Of a stretch of DNA of 64,000 nt, positions 1 through 9,244 are shown piece after piece. Within the stretch, counting starts at the first letter, position 1. The number at the start of each line of letters is the position of its first letter. Where the stretch lies: contig NZ_KB898188.1 of assembly GCF_000377505.1 (NCBI RefSeq), forward strand, positions 310,001-374,000, in the 5' to 3' direction. The DNA comes from Paenibacillus massiliensis 2301065 = DSM 16942 (GTDB lineage Bacteria > Bacillota > Bacilli > Paenibacillales > Paenibacillaceae). The notes under the pieces were generated by a model that did no database searches, was not told the origin of the DNA, and saw only the letters and a program-made list of their open reading frames with translations. The translations under genes and the position numbers were made by a program.

Positions 1-1166
1 TCCTGCTGCGTCTCTTCATAGTATTCCAGACACGCAAGGGCCTGTTCCATGAACTGTTCATTGGCTCCGTGAGATAGAGCTAATTGACTCTGATAAAACA
101 GCAGCGTCATGTGCTGATCTCGGCTCAACGGCAGCTGTCCCAGCTCCTCCACCTCGGCAGACAATGTAGGCCAATGCTTGCGGGCTAATGCCAGCTCACA
201 ACGGTAGATCGTAAGCGTGGGTCTAAGAAGCTGCCTCGTCTCCTCTGGCTCCTTCTCCACCATTGACTGCAGCCGAGTAATATCCTCTAGCGCCTTGTCA
301 TATTTTCCTGCCATAGTCTCCATAATAATGCGGTTGTTCATGATCGAGAGCATCACTTCACCAGCATTAGGAGCATAGACCAGATGAGCCTCTGCCATAC
401 TCAAGGCAGACAAAGCTTCCTTCAGCCAGCCTACAGCATAGCAATATCCACTATAGGCTACATACAGACCTGACAGTCTGTGGAATAAGCGGTCATCGTA
501 TACCCGTCGCAGCGTTTCATCGAACACACGCTTGGCCTGCTCAAATTGCTTGAGGGATACATATGCTTCCATTTTCATATTTTGTGTAGTCAGCCATATC
601 TCTGTCCCTGGCTCCACCTTGCTCAATAGCTTCTCTACATGGTGCAATACATCATGATAATAACCTTTCGAACGATAATGCTGTATTTTATAGAACAATA
701 ATGCTTTCTGGAGCGGTCCTGGCACGCTTACTTCATCCGGGCGACCATACTTATCAAGGTAAAAGTTCAGATACGAGCTATGTATATATTCATAGGCTGC
801 CAGATCATTTAATTGCTGATAGTAGACAGCCTTCATAAGGGCCGTGGTCAGCTCGATCGTCAGGGCAGGGGCTCGATCCGGCAGCTCGTGCACGTAGCTC
901 TCTGGCACGAAGGAGGCTGTCTGGGATAGCTGTTGGAAGATGTCTTCCGCCTGGACCAGGACGGATTCGTCGGCTCGTGCTGCCTCTGTCAGATGATCCA
1001 TTGGCACATTCAGCCTTGGAGCCAGCTGCTCCGCCAAATCCTCTGGTAGTGGATAGCGATCCGCCAAAATATTAGCAAAATGCGCCTGTGTAACCAGCCC
1101 GTCCACCAGTTCCTTGCGGGTAATCCCTCTTCGTTTGCATAAGTATTCTACTCGTTCCTTCAGCAT
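1..1166 (-). CDS. XRE-family regulator with TPR-like C-terminal region (partial)
   Basis: The gene starts at an ATG at 1164-1166 behind a strong AGGAGGAGGAG ribosome site and runs off the left edge of the window, so about 388 residues are visible and the C-terminus is missing. Residues 1-60 form a short helix-turn-helix (KRRGITRKELVDG, then AHFANILADRYP) of the XRE type. The rest is all helical with repeated alanine/tyrosine/leucine spacing typical of TPR arrays, as in the Rgg/PlcR/Rap-type peptide-sensing regulators. Function inferred: a transcription factor whose TPR domain binds a ligand or peptide. The next gene (thrC) is on the same strand but separated by a terminator, so this is its own unit. 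Confidence 0.75.
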   Translation of the reverse strand, partial: MLKERVEYLCKRRGITRKELVDGLVTQAHFANILADRYPLPEDLAEQLAPRLNVPMDHLTEAARADESVLVQAEDIFQQLSQTASFVPESYVHELPDRAPALTIELTTALMKAVYYQQLNDLAAYEYIHSSYLNFYLDKYGRPDEVSVPGPLQKALLFYKIQHYRSKGYYHDVLHHVEKLLSKVEPGTEIWLTTQNMKMEAYVSLKQFEQAKRVFDETLRRVYDDRLFHRLSGLYVAYSGYCYAVGWLKEALSALSMAEAHLVYAPNAGEVMLSIMNNRIIMETMAGKYDKALEDITRLQSMVEKEPEETRQLLRPTLTIYRCELALARKHWPTLSAEVEELGQLPLSRDQHMTLLFYQSQLALSHGANEQFMEQALACLEYYEETQQ

Positions 1167-1304
1167 GTGTGTCTGTCTCCTCCTCCTGACAAGCCTAATC
1201 AAGCGCTTCGCTGCTTGGGTGTTCTTGCTTCGCCATTGACATCTCACTGTGGTATTCTCCGCTTTATTATAAATCGCTCAGGCTCACTTTTCATGTCACA
1301 TCCT

Positions 1305-1326
1305 AAAAAAAGCTGCCCCCAGCAGC
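1305..1326 (-). terminator. Rho-independent terminator of thrC
   Basis: Read on the minus strand, a GCTGC-TGGGG-GCAGC hairpin is followed directly by seven T residues, about 85 bases after the thrC stop codon. Confidence 0.85.
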
Positions 1327-1409
1327 CAGCATTGGCCGTGAGAACAGCTTCTTCATGAACTCGATGGATAGGTCTCATATCTCCCACCCAGCGGGTCGGA
1401 GTAACAGCA

Positions 1410-2810
1410 TTAGCCCTTCAGCGTGTAGAAGGCTTCTAGCTGATTCACAATCTCAGCCTTGTCGTTATCTACTACAACCTGATATTGAGGCAGGGAGGAC
1501 AAGCGAGCAATCGGCTCTGGGAATTGCTGCTCAATTCCCGTTAGTTCGATGGCTTCGTTGAACTTGGCAGGATGAGCCGTAGCAAAGGTGATCGTGACCT
1601 CGCCTGGCTCCTGATTCGCCTCATACGCAGCAATACCACAGGCCGTATGTGGGTCCAACAGGTAGTCATACTCGGATTGGTACGACTTGATGATCTCCAG
1701 GCATTGCTCATTGCTGGTACCATAAGCTGCAAAATCAGCCTGGACCTTCGCAAGATCCTCAGGACGGATGACGATAGCCCCCTGCTCCTTCAGTTGTGCC
1801 ATATAGTGAGATACCTGTGCAGCATCCTCATCCAGCAAATAATACAGATAGCGCTCAAAGTTGCTGGCCACCTGAATATCCATAGAAGGACTATATGTGC
1901 TCTTGAAGCCACCCGGACGATATTCGCCAGTCTTCACGAAGCGCTCCAGAATGTTATTCTCATTCGTGGCAATGATCAGCTTGTTCACCGGCAGACCCAT
2001 CTTCTTGGCCAGGAAGCCAGAGAAGATATTGCCAAAGTTGCCAGAAGGCACACTGATGTTCACCTTAGAAGACGGACCGCTCTGCTCAATGTGCAGATAA
2101 GCGTAGAAATAATACACCGTCTGTGCCAGAATGCGTACAAAATTAATGGAATTAATAGCCCGCAGATGGTACTGACTCTTGAAATCAAGGTCAGCGAACA
2201 GCTCCTTGATTACGCCCTGGCAGTCGTCAAAGTTGCCCTTAACCGACAGATTCAATACATTCTCGTCCTGTACTGTCGTCATCTGCAGCTCCTGCACCTT
2301 ACTTACCTTCTGATGCGGATGCAGGATACAGATCTTGATGCCTTCTTTACCACGTACACCCTGAATGGCTGCAGCTCCGGTATCCCCGGAGGTTGCACCC
2401 AGAATGTGAATGATCTGCCCCTGCTTCTTGGACACGTAGGAGTAGAACTCACCCATGAACTGTAGTGCTACATCCTTGAATGCGAAGGTAGGGCCGTGGA
2501 ACAGCTCCAGAATATACAAAGAGTCGTGCACCTTATGCACCGGAGTCACCTCTGGTGTACGGAAGCTGGAATAGCTGCGACGCACCAGCTCTCTGAGGTC
2601 CTCACGCGGAATCTCATCATTGATGTACAAAGCGAAAATTTCCAGGAATAGCTCCTCATAGCTCAGCGTCTTCCATTGTTCCAACGTGGCGGCGCTTACC
2701 GTCGGAATCTGTGCTGGTAGCATAAGGCCGCCATCATCCGCCAAGCCCATCAGTACTGTCTCAATAAAGCCTTTACCTGTTACCTGTCCTCTTGTGCTTA
2801 TATATTCCAT
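1410..2810 (-). CDS. thrC: Threonine synthase
   Basis: PLP enzyme converting O-phosphohomoserine to threonine plus phosphate, the last step of threonine synthesis. The protein is the long form (about 466 residues) with the N-terminal motif STRG, the PLP lysine at about residue 112 in HGPTFAFKD, the SGDTG phosphate loop, and the PSGNFGN segment typical of this family. I chose the ATG at 2808-2810 because GGGGGA lies 10 bases upstream; an ATG six codons earlier (2826-2828) has no ribosome site. The gene has its own promoter (2891-2919) and terminator (1305-1326), so it is monocistronic; no homoserine dehydrogenase or kinase lies beside it. Confidence 0.95.
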   Translation of the reverse strand: MEYISTRGQVTGKGFIETVLMGLADDGGLMLPAQIPTVSAATLEQWKTLSYEELFLEIFALYINDEIPREDLRELVRRSYSSFRTPEVTPVHKVHDSLYILELFHGPTFAFKDVALQFMGEFYSYVSKKQGQIIHILGATSGDTGAAAIQGVRGKEGIKICILHPHQKVSKVQELQMTTVQDENVLNLSVKGNFDDCQGVIKELFADLDFKSQYHLRAINSINFVRILAQTVYYFYAYLHIEQSGPSSKVNISVPSGNFGNIFSGFLAKKMGLPVNKLIIATNENNILERFVKTGEYRPGGFKSTYSPSMDIQVASNFERYLYYLLDEDAAQVSHYMAQLKEQGAIVIRPEDLAKVQADFAAYGTSNEQCLEIIKSYQSEYDYLLDPHTACGIAAYEANQEPGEVTITFATAHPAKFNEAIELTGIEQQFPEPIARLSSLPQYQVVVDNDKAEIVNQLEAFYTLKG

Positions 2811-2890
2811 GAACAATGCATCCCCCATTGCTGATTAGATCTCTGCTGGTATGACCAGTGAAGTCAACGTTACTCTACATACTTTCTGAT

Positions 2891-2919
2891 ATTATAGAAT
2901 AAGAAAGTCCACAGCACAA
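2891..2919 (-). promoter_or_regulatory. Sigma-A promoter of thrC
   Basis: On the minus strand TTGTGC, a 17-base spacer and a perfect TATAAT lie about 80 bases upstream of the thrC start. The rest of the 321-base gap (2811-3131) holds the aroD terminator and otherwise nothing I can identify; no T-box leader is visible. Confidence 0.75.
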
Positions 2920-3055
2920 GAACTATATTCCTCCATGGAGAGACAAATTCACATGGTATGCTCGGATGCTCTCTTCAAATTTTACCAATGAACACGGGGG
3001 GGGAAAGCCGGAAGCAGTATCACCGCCTTAGCACTTTCCGAGTCCCAGACTTTGC

Positions 3056-3092
3056 AAAAAATCTCTGAACCGCAGCCTGCGACTCTGAGATT
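3056..3092 (-). terminator. Rho-independent terminator of aroD
   Basis: Minus strand: AATCTC, then an inner CGCAG-G-CTGCG hairpin, then GAGATT running into six T residues. It lies about 40 bases past the aroD stop codon. Confidence 0.75.
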
Positions 3093-3131
3093 CATCTTGT
3101 TCAGGAGACCATGCCTATCATTACTTCATTG

Positions 3132-3902
3132 CTATTTCACCAGCTGCTGATGGAACATGGTCAGCATCGTACGCAGCTCTGAGATAGCCACCTGTCCTGG
3201 AGCAGAGGCTTGCTTGGCTGCGCCAAAGGTGACCGCCGAGCCAAATAGCTCACCAGATAACCGGCTGATCACCCCGTTTGCCGCCATCGACATCGTAATG
3301 ATCGGACGATCCGCGTACTGCTCCTTCATCGTGTTGGTAGCATCCAGCAGAGTAATCACATCCGCTGTGGAGGTTGGCATGACGGCGATCTTGGGCAGAT
3401 CAGCACCAAGCTCCTGCATTTTCCGCAGGCGCCCTACCAGTTCATCCTTGGCTGGGGTCTTGTTAAAATCATGATTGGACATGATCACATGCACCTGATG
3501 TGCATGCGCCGTATCTACCAACAGTTGGACATCCTGCTCCGCACGGAACAGCTCGACATCGATCAGATCCGCTTGACCGGATTGTGCAATCGCCTGATTC
3601 AGCTCTACATAATAGGAAGAGCTTACCTCCTTCTCCCCACCCTCCTTCGCGCTGCGAAAGGTGAACACGAGTGGGGTGTCTGGCAACAGGGCTCGAATAA
3701 TCGCCAAGGCTTCTCTGACACGATCTATGTCCTCTACCTGCTCATAGAAATCCACCCGCCACTCGACAAGGTCGGGACTCAGAAGCCGCAGCTCCGCTGC
3801 TTCCTCCTTCAGTCGCTCCAGATTAGCGCCTACCATGGAGACACAGATTTTCGGGATGCCCGTGCCAATGGTTATGCCCTTGATGGTTAGTGTGTTTGCC
3901 AA
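3132..3902 (-). CDS. aroD: Type I 3-dehydroquinate dehydratase
   Basis: Converts 3-dehydroquinate to 3-dehydroshikimate in the shikimate pathway through a Schiff-base lysine. The 256-residue length matches the type I family. The catalytic pair is visible: His144 in MSNHDFN and the Schiff-base Lys171 in LPKIAVMP. The substrate-binding EWRVD (about 48-52) and TFRS (about 81-84) motifs are also present. The start is a TTG (3900-3902) with AAGGAG nine bases upstream. It stands between a WYL regulator and thrC, all on the minus strand, but has its own terminator. It could feed chorismate to the biosynthetic cluster further right, but nothing in the sequence ties it to that cluster. Confidence 0.93.
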   Translation of the reverse strand: MANTLTIKGITIGTGIPKICVSMVGANLERLKEEAAELRLLSPDLVEWRVDFYEQVEDIDRVREALAIIRALLPDTPLVFTFRSAKEGGEKEVSSSYYVELNQAIAQSGQADLIDVELFRAEQDVQLLVDTAHAHQVHVIMSNHDFNKTPAKDELVGRLRKMQELGADLPKIAVMPTSTADVITLLDATNTMKEQYADRPIITMSMAANGVISRLSGELFGSAVTFGAAKQASAPGQVAISELRTMLTMFHQQLVK

Positions 3903-3944
3903 AATGACCTACTCCTTCTTCCTGATGTGGATATGGATATGGTA

Positions 3945-4979
3945 TTACGTACTCTCAGTTGCCTGCTGCTCCTGACTAATAATTTTGGAAGAGCCATACA
4001 GCTTCAGAATTGCCTGGGCGCGCTCAGCAATGGTATCTATTAAATGCTCTGGCTGTAGCAGCTTCATCCGATCACCAAAGCCCATGACGTATTCCACAAT
4101 CTCCTCTTCATCATTGAAATGAAGACTCACACGAGTCCAGGAATTCTCGTCTGCTAACTCCTCCCCACCACGCTCTTCATGAAGATGTATATGCTTGACG
4201 AATTTCCCTGTAAAGGTAAGACGCCCCAGAATAGAACGATGTGCCAGCACGTCGGCCTCATAGACAGGAATGCCCTGTACGAACTCATTCTTGCTCTGGT
4301 GCCAGTATGCACGCAAGGAAAATTCTGCTGGACGAACGATGGCATCAGAGGTGATCTGAACAGACAACATTCGCGATAATCTATAGCTGCGCAGTTGATC
4401 TGTCCCGGAGCTTGCTACCAAATACCATGTATTCCCCTTGGCGACCAGCCCGAGTGGAGCCACGCTACGCTGGATACGACTGCCGTCGGCTTTCTCGTAT
4501 TCTATTTGTAGCTGAAGCTCCTGCCATACTGCCTCATACACAAGTGCGAACCGCTCAGCCTGCTCCTTACTCTCCACAGCAGGTGCCCAGGTGCCTGTGT
4601 CGATATAGATTTTGTCCAGAAACTGCTCGGCCTCACGCTTCATCGGTGAAGGAAGGGCATGCAGCAGCTTGGCACGGACTTCATCCTCCCGAGCAGGTAA
4701 TCCTAGTTGTCTCATAATTGTATCGGAAGGAACGATGAACAAGGACTTGATCTCATGCAGCCTCATCATTCCTAATCGACTGCGGAAATCCTCCATCAGC
4801 CGCCAGCCTCCATCCGGCCCGCGCTCCGAATAGACGGGTAGACCCGCCACGCTTAACGCCTCCAGATCACGTATGACTGTACGACTGGATACCTCCAGAC
4901 GCTCTGCCAGTTCACGGGTCGTCAGCTTGCCGTGAGTCTGTAGCAGTAGAAGCAACGCAAGCAGCCGATCGGCTCTCAT
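3945..4979 (-). CDS. YafY/DeoR-type HTH regulator with WYL domain
   Basis: A 344-residue transcription factor with an N-terminal helix-turn-helix (about residues 1-60, LTTRELAERLEVSSRTVIRD) and a C-terminal WYL ligand-sensing domain (about 140-215; NTWYLVASS and the following YRLSRM segment are typical). AAGGAGGGAG precedes the ATG. It is divergent from the SDR gene at 5075 with a 95-base shared promoter region, the usual arrangement when a WYL repressor controls its neighbour. Ligand unknown. Confidence 0.88.
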   Translation of the reverse strand: MRADRLLALLLLLQTHGKLTTRELAERLEVSSRTVIRDLEALSVAGLPVYSERGPDGGWRLMEDFRSRLGMMRLHEIKSLFIVPSDTIMRQLGLPAREDEVRAKLLHALPSPMKREAEQFLDKIYIDTGTWAPAVESKEQAERFALVYEAVWQELQLQIEYEKADGSRIQRSVAPLGLVAKGNTWYLVASSGTDQLRSYRLSRMLSVQITSDAIVRPAEFSLRAYWHQSKNEFVQGIPVYEADVLAHRSILGRLTFTGKFVKHIHLHEERGGEELADENSWTRVSLHFNDEEEIVEYVMGFGDRMKLLQPEHLIDTIAERAQAILKLYGSSKIISQEQQATEST

Positions 4980-5074
4980 AAGCTCCCTCCTTGGTGATTC
5001 GTATTATATATGACAATAGATGACATCATTATAGTGTAAAGTGAACGGTAAGACAACGAAAGGAGCTGGAACAC

Positions 5075-5986
5075 ATGCAACCATTACAAGGAAAAGTAGC
5101 TTTAGTAGCCGGAGGTACTCGTGGTGCCGGAAGAGGCATAGCCGTCGAGCTAGGTGCAGCCGGAGCCACGGTATACGTCACTGGCCGCACGACGCGTACG
5201 CAGATTTCAGAATACAATCGGCCCGAGACCATCGAGGACACGGCAGAGCTGGTGAATGAGGCTGGAGGGATTGGCATCCCCGTGCAGGTCGATCATCTAC
5301 AATCAGAGCAGGTGAAGGCTCTGATCACCCGCATTGAGCAGGAGCAAGGCCGACTGGATATCCTTGTGAACGATATTTGGGGTGGTGAGCTGCTCACAGA
5401 CTGGAACGTCCCGGTCTGGGAGCATTCGCTGGACAACGGGCTGCGTCTGCTTCGTCTTGCACTTGATACCCATTTGATTACAAGCCACTATGCCTTGCCA
5501 TTGTTAATCCGCCAAGCAGGAGGTCTGGTCGTGGAAATGACGGACGGTACCGCCGAATACAACCAATCACACTATCGTCTGTCGCTCTTCTACGATCTGG
5601 CCAAGACGGCTGTAAGCCGGATGGCATGGGGGCTAAGTCATGATCTGAAGCCGCATGCTTGCACAGCTGTCTCACTGACACCAGGCTGGATGCGATCCGA
5701 GATGATGCTGGAGCATTTTGGCGTCACCGAGTCGAACTGGGAGGATGCGACGGAGCAGGAGCCTCATTTTGCCATATCTGAGACGCCGTTCTATGTAGGT
5801 CGCGCCGTAGCAGCCCTTGCCTCGGATGACAACAAGGCTCGCTGGAATGGGCATTCGCTGTCCAGCGGCCAGTTAGCCCAAGTATACGGATTCACTGATA
5901 GGGACGGGTCCAGACCCGATTGCTTCCGTTATCTGGTGGAGGTGCAGGAGGCAGGAAAGCCAGCTCAGACCGAAGGCTACCGCTAG
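5075..5986 (+). CDS. SDR-family oxidoreductase
   Basis: Short-chain dehydrogenase of 303 residues, longer than the usual 250 because of a C-terminal tail. The Rossmann motif GGTRGAGRG lies at residues 13-21 and the catalytic pair is Tyr173/Lys177 (FYDLAKT). The NAG motif is replaced by NDIWGG at about 99-104, as in a subgroup of SDRs. AAAGGAG stands nine bases before the ATG. It is divergent from the WYL regulator, which is its probable controller. Substrate unknown. Confidence 0.85.
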   Translation: MQPLQGKVALVAGGTRGAGRGIAVELGAAGATVYVTGRTTRTQISEYNRPETIEDTAELVNEAGGIGIPVQVDHLQSEQVKALITRIEQEQGRLDILVNDIWGGELLTDWNVPVWEHSLDNGLRLLRLALDTHLITSHYALPLLIRQAGGLVVEMTDGTAEYNQSHYRLSLFYDLAKTAVSRMAWGLSHDLKPHACTAVSLTPGWMRSEMMLEHFGVTESNWEDATEQEPHFAISETPFYVGRAVAALASDDNKARWNGHSLSSGQLAQVYGFTDRDGSRPDCFRYLVEVQEAGKPAQTEGYR

Positions 5987-6062
5987 GCAGGCATTGGCGA
6001 ACAGTACCTTGATCGAATCTGATTTCAGGTGTGAATGATTTGGAGAGATCCTAATTAGCGGA

Positions 6063-6177
6063 CAGCGGGGGAGCCTAGAGAAACGACAGTTGCCGACCTT
6101 AAGCTTGCTGTTCATCCTCTTTTTCAATTTCGTTCCAAAGAACAGCAAGCTTAACAGTGACCCACAGTGCTCCCCGC
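6063..6177. repeat. Nested inverted repeat between convergent genes
   Basis: Inner arms 6099-6113 and 6140-6154 are a perfect 15-bp inverted repeat (TTAAGCTTGCTGTTC and its complement) around a T-rich 26-base loop. Outer arms at about 6063-6073 and 6168-6177 (AGCGGGGGAGC / GCTCCCCGCT) pair with one bulge. It lies between the convergent SDR and AraC genes and may act as a two-way terminator, or be a small mobile repeat. The rest of the 287-base gap holds nothing else I can identify. Confidence 0.6.
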
Positions 6178-6273
6178 TTGCAGCAACTCTACACTCACAT
6201 TGTATCTGTTCAAACTGGTCAAGGTACTAAGAGGTCTGGGAATATGATGTTTCGTGTACTGTCTAATGTAAAG

Positions 6274-7143
6274 CTAACGCTCCGTCCTAAGCTCAGAGGG
6301 GGATAGCGATTTGTATTTCTTGAAGGTCCGACTGAAGTAGGACACGTCCTTGAAGCCAATAGCCCAGGCAATCTCGGAGACCGTCATACTGGAATGACGT
6401 AGAAGCTGCTCGGATCTATTGATGCGAAGCTGATTGATGTACTCCGAGATCGTCCTGCCCGTCAGACTGCTGAACAGGCGACTGAAATGATAACGGCTCA
6501 GCCCGATCAGGTCAGCAAGCTCGCTGGCCGTAAGCTCCTGATCCAGATGCCCGTCAATATAGTCGAATACCGGAGCGAAGCGCTGCAGATTCCTCGTTCG
6601 AGTCTCATGCTGCGGGAGTTGACTACACTCGGTGACATAGCTACGAACCAACAAGGTCAGCAGGCGATACAGGGACGACTTGATCGACAGCTCATAGCCC
6701 GGCTCCTGCTCTCTGAACTCCCCTATCATGGCATCCATGCATCGGTTCAGATTGGCATCACGCTCAATCCGGTTCTGGAACAGAATCTGGTTCCGGGCGA
6801 TCGGGGCTATGTATTTGGTCTCAATGGCATCTGGCGACAGGCTATGCAGCAGCGCAATATCCACAATGAGCACATGGTATGCCAGCTCGTTGGATTGGCA
6901 GACACCCATATGCAGATCATTGCTATTTAGCACGACAAGATCCCCGCTTTTTACACGCAGAGGCACCCCATTACATTCAATAACCGCTTCCCCTGATACA
7001 AAATATTGCAGCTCCAGATGGGCATGCCAGTGATGCTGGAATATGACCTGCCCTTTGGTATCGTAACGCAGTGAATTAAGCTTGGCTGGAAAATGGGGAT
7101 CTGGCATATCCATTTCTTCTCGTAACGCTGTCATTCTGCTCAC
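6274..7143 (-). CDS. AraC-family regulator with cupin sensor domain
   Basis: About 289 residues: an N-terminal AraC-type cupin (HHWHAHLELQYFVSGEA and LNSNDLHMG, about residues 25-85) and two C-terminal HTH motifs (ELADLIGLSRYHFSRLFSS and VSEIAWAIGFKDVSYFSRTF). I chose the GTG at 7141-7143 because AGGAGGG is six bases upstream; the ATG just before it overlaps that site. It is divergent from the dehydrogenase/isomerase pair at 7303-9227, a common pairing in Paenibacillus sugar or inositol utilisation, and is the likely regulator of that pair. Confidence 0.9.
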   Translation of the reverse strand: MSRMTALREEMDMPDPHFPAKLNSLRYDTKGQVIFQHHWHAHLELQYFVSGEAVIECNGVPLRVKSGDLVVLNSNDLHMGVCQSNELAYHVLIVDIALLHSLSPDAIETKYIAPIARNQILFQNRIERDANLNRCMDAMIGEFREQEPGYELSIKSSLYRLLTLLVRSYVTECSQLPQHETRTRNLQRFAPVFDYIDGHLDQELTASELADLIGLSRYHFSRLFSSLTGRTISEYINQLRINRSEQLLRHSSMTVSEIAWAIGFKDVSYFSRTFKKYKSLSPSELRTER

Positions 7144-7302
7144 GTCCATCCCTCCTGAAGCGCACAATTATTCAAATAAACAGCACACGGCTACATAGCC
7201 TAGAGACTGCTCTCCCGCTACAATGAAGTCAATCCTCATGGAGTTGTACATCGTTCATGTCTACATTTGAAGCAACAAGCATACCGAAAGGAGCTGGTTC
7301 CA

Positions 7303-8361
7303 TTGAAAAAAGTACATATCGGTGTCATTGGAGCAGGAAGTATATCCGACTTCCATCTTCGACCCTACCGTAATCATCCGGACGTCGTCATCCAGGCCAT
7401 TTGCGATAACAACAAAGCACGAGCGGAGCAAGTAGCCACGGCGAACGGCGCTACGAAGGCTTATTCTGACTACCGGGAGTTGCTGGCTGACAGCGCCATT
7501 GATGCCGTCAGTATATGCACCTGGAACAGTACCCACGCCGAGATTAGTATCGCCGCACTAGAGGCGGGCAAGCATGTACTCATCGAGAAGCCGCTATGCC
7601 GCACCGTTGATGAGGCTATTCGTATACAGGAGGCAGTTCGCAGCTCCGGCAACATTTTGCAGGTTGGCTTCGTCCGACGCTATGATCCCAATGTTCAAAT
7701 GCTCCGCTCGTTCGTCGAGGCTGGAGAATTCGGAGAACTGTACTATGCCAAGGCATCAACCATTCGCAGATTGGGAAATCCCGGCGGTTGGTTCAGTGAT
7801 GTAGATCGCTCGGGCGGAGGCCCCCTGATTGATATTGGCGTGCACGTCATTGATCTATGCTGGTATATGATGGGCCGCCCCAGAGCCGTATCCGTCAGCG
7901 GCAACACCTATTACCGCCTAGGCAATCGCGCACATATCGCGAACCTCTCCCGTTACCAGGCTGCAGACTATGACGCTAGTAAGAACAACGTTGAGGACAT
8001 GGCCAATGCCTTAATCCGATTCGAGAACGGCGCGTCTCTATTCGTCGATGTTAGCTTCTCACTCCATGCACAGCGTAACGAAAGCTCAGTCAAGCTATAT
8101 GGAGATCAAGGGGGGCTGGAGATTGATCCTCAGCTGGTGATGGTCTCCGAGAAAAATAACACCATTCTAAATATTCATCCACAGACAGATAGTACCACTT
8201 TCCAGGTGGACACCGCATTTGCGAATGAAATTGCGCACTTCATCGAATGCATCCAATCAGGCAAGGAGCCACTTAGTCCTGTCGAGGATGGTGTGGAGAT
8301 TACGAAAATTCTTAATGCCGTCTACACATCTGCCCAGCTTGGAAAGGAGGTACATCTGTGA
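7303..8361 (+). CDS. Gfo/Idh/MocA-family oxidoreductase
   Basis: NAD(P)-dependent sugar or inositol dehydrogenase of 352 residues. The N-terminal Rossmann motif VIGAGSISDFH and the family EKPLC motif (Lys about 96) are present, followed by the GGGPLIDIGVHVIDL segment carrying the active-site Asp/His. The start is a TTG at 7303 with AAAGGAG nine bases upstream. It overlaps the following isomerase gene by four bases (GTGA), so the two are co-translated and probably act on the same sugar. Exact substrate not visible. Confidence 0.9.
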   Translation: MKKVHIGVIGAGSISDFHLRPYRNHPDVVIQAICDNNKARAEQVATANGATKAYSDYRELLADSAIDAVSICTWNSTHAEISIAALEAGKHVLIEKPLCRTVDEAIRIQEAVRSSGNILQVGFVRRYDPNVQMLRSFVEAGEFGELYYAKASTIRRLGNPGGWFSDVDRSGGGPLIDIGVHVIDLCWYMMGRPRAVSVSGNTYYRLGNRAHIANLSRYQAADYDASKNNVEDMANALIRFENGASLFVDVSFSLHAQRNESSVKLYGDQGGLEIDPQLVMVSEKNNTILNIHPQTDSTTFQVDTAFANEIAHFIECIQSGKEPLSPVEDGVEITKILNAVYTSAQLGKEVHL

Positions 8362-9227
8362 AGCTTGGATTAAGCAGCTATAGCCTGTATAACGCACTGC
8401 ACAAGGGTGATATGGACATCGTCGGCTTCATTGATTACGCAGCTGAGCTCGGAAGTGAGCATATCGAAATTGTGCCCCTCGGCTTCGATCTGACAGAGCA
8501 ACCCGAACTAATTGATCGGATTCGCTCTCAAGCGCTTGCCGCCGGGCTGGAGATATCGAACTATGCGATCGGAGCCAATTTCCTGACAGACCATGATGAC
8601 GCTTACGAGGCGGAAATTGAGCGTGTCAAGAGCCAAGTGAATATCGCCGCTCGTCTAGGTGTCAAGCTTATGAGACATGATGTGGCCTCCAGTAAGGATG
8701 TCTCTATTGGACATTTTAACAGGCAGCTCGACCGTCTGGCCCACGCTTGCCGTACGGTAGCACGCTATGCTGCTGCCTTCGGAATCACTACAAGTGTAGA
8801 GAATCACGGATACTTCATTCAGCATAGTGATCGTGTCCAGGCGCTGGTCGAAGCGGTGGAGGAACCCAATTACAAGACAACACTGGATATTGGCAATTTC
8901 ATGTGTGCCGACGAGAACCCGGTGGTTGCTGTCCGCAATAATCTTCCCTATGCATCCATGATTCACATCAAGGATTTCTATCTTCGTCCTGCTCATGCAG
9001 ATTCACCAGATGGCCCTGGAGAAGGCTGGTTCCGAACCACTGGCGGCAATTATCTGAGAGGGGCTATTGCCGGACATGGAGATCTGGATCTGCGAGAGGT
9101 GCTGCGCTCTATTAAGCAATCAGGCTATGACGGCTATCTGTCCCTCGAATTCGAAGGGATGGAGGATTGTCGCACAGGCTCCAGGATCGGCATGGCCAAC
9201 GTTCGCCGGATCTGGAATGAGCTATAG
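8358..9227 (+). CDS. TIM-barrel sugar phosphate isomerase/epimerase
   Basis: 289 residues of the xylose-isomerase-like TIM barrel (AP endonuclease 2 superfamily). Metal-ligand segments visible are VENHGYF, TLDIGNF, IHIKDF and SLEFEG. GTG start inside the previous stop codon, with GGAAAGGAGG upstream. It is coupled to the Gfo/Idh gene; such pairs usually handle keto-inositols or keto-sugars. Confidence 0.87.
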   Translation: MKLGLSSYSLYNALHKGDMDIVGFIDYAAELGSEHIEIVPLGFDLTEQPELIDRIRSQALAAGLEISNYAIGANFLTDHDDAYEAEIERVKSQVNIAARLGVKLMRHDVASSKDVSIGHFNRQLDRLAHACRTVARYAAAFGITTSVENHGYFIQHSDRVQALVEAVEEPNYKTTLDIGNFMCADENPVVAVRNNLPYASMIHIKDFYLRPAHADSPDGPGEGWFRTTGGNYLRGAIAGHGDLDLREVLRSIKQSGYDGYLSLEFEGMEDCRTGSRIGMANVRRIWNEL

Positions 9228-9244
9228 GCAAGGGACGCGTGTAG

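Noticed and set aside
1572..2465. Long open frame (297 codons) on the plus strand inside thrC
   Set aside because: It is antisense to a well-conserved threonine synthase, has no ribosome site and encodes no recognisable protein.
2811..3131. Possible T-box or other riboswitch in front of thrC
   Set aside because: The leader after the -10 box is only about 75 bases and shows no T-box sequence or antiterminator fold.
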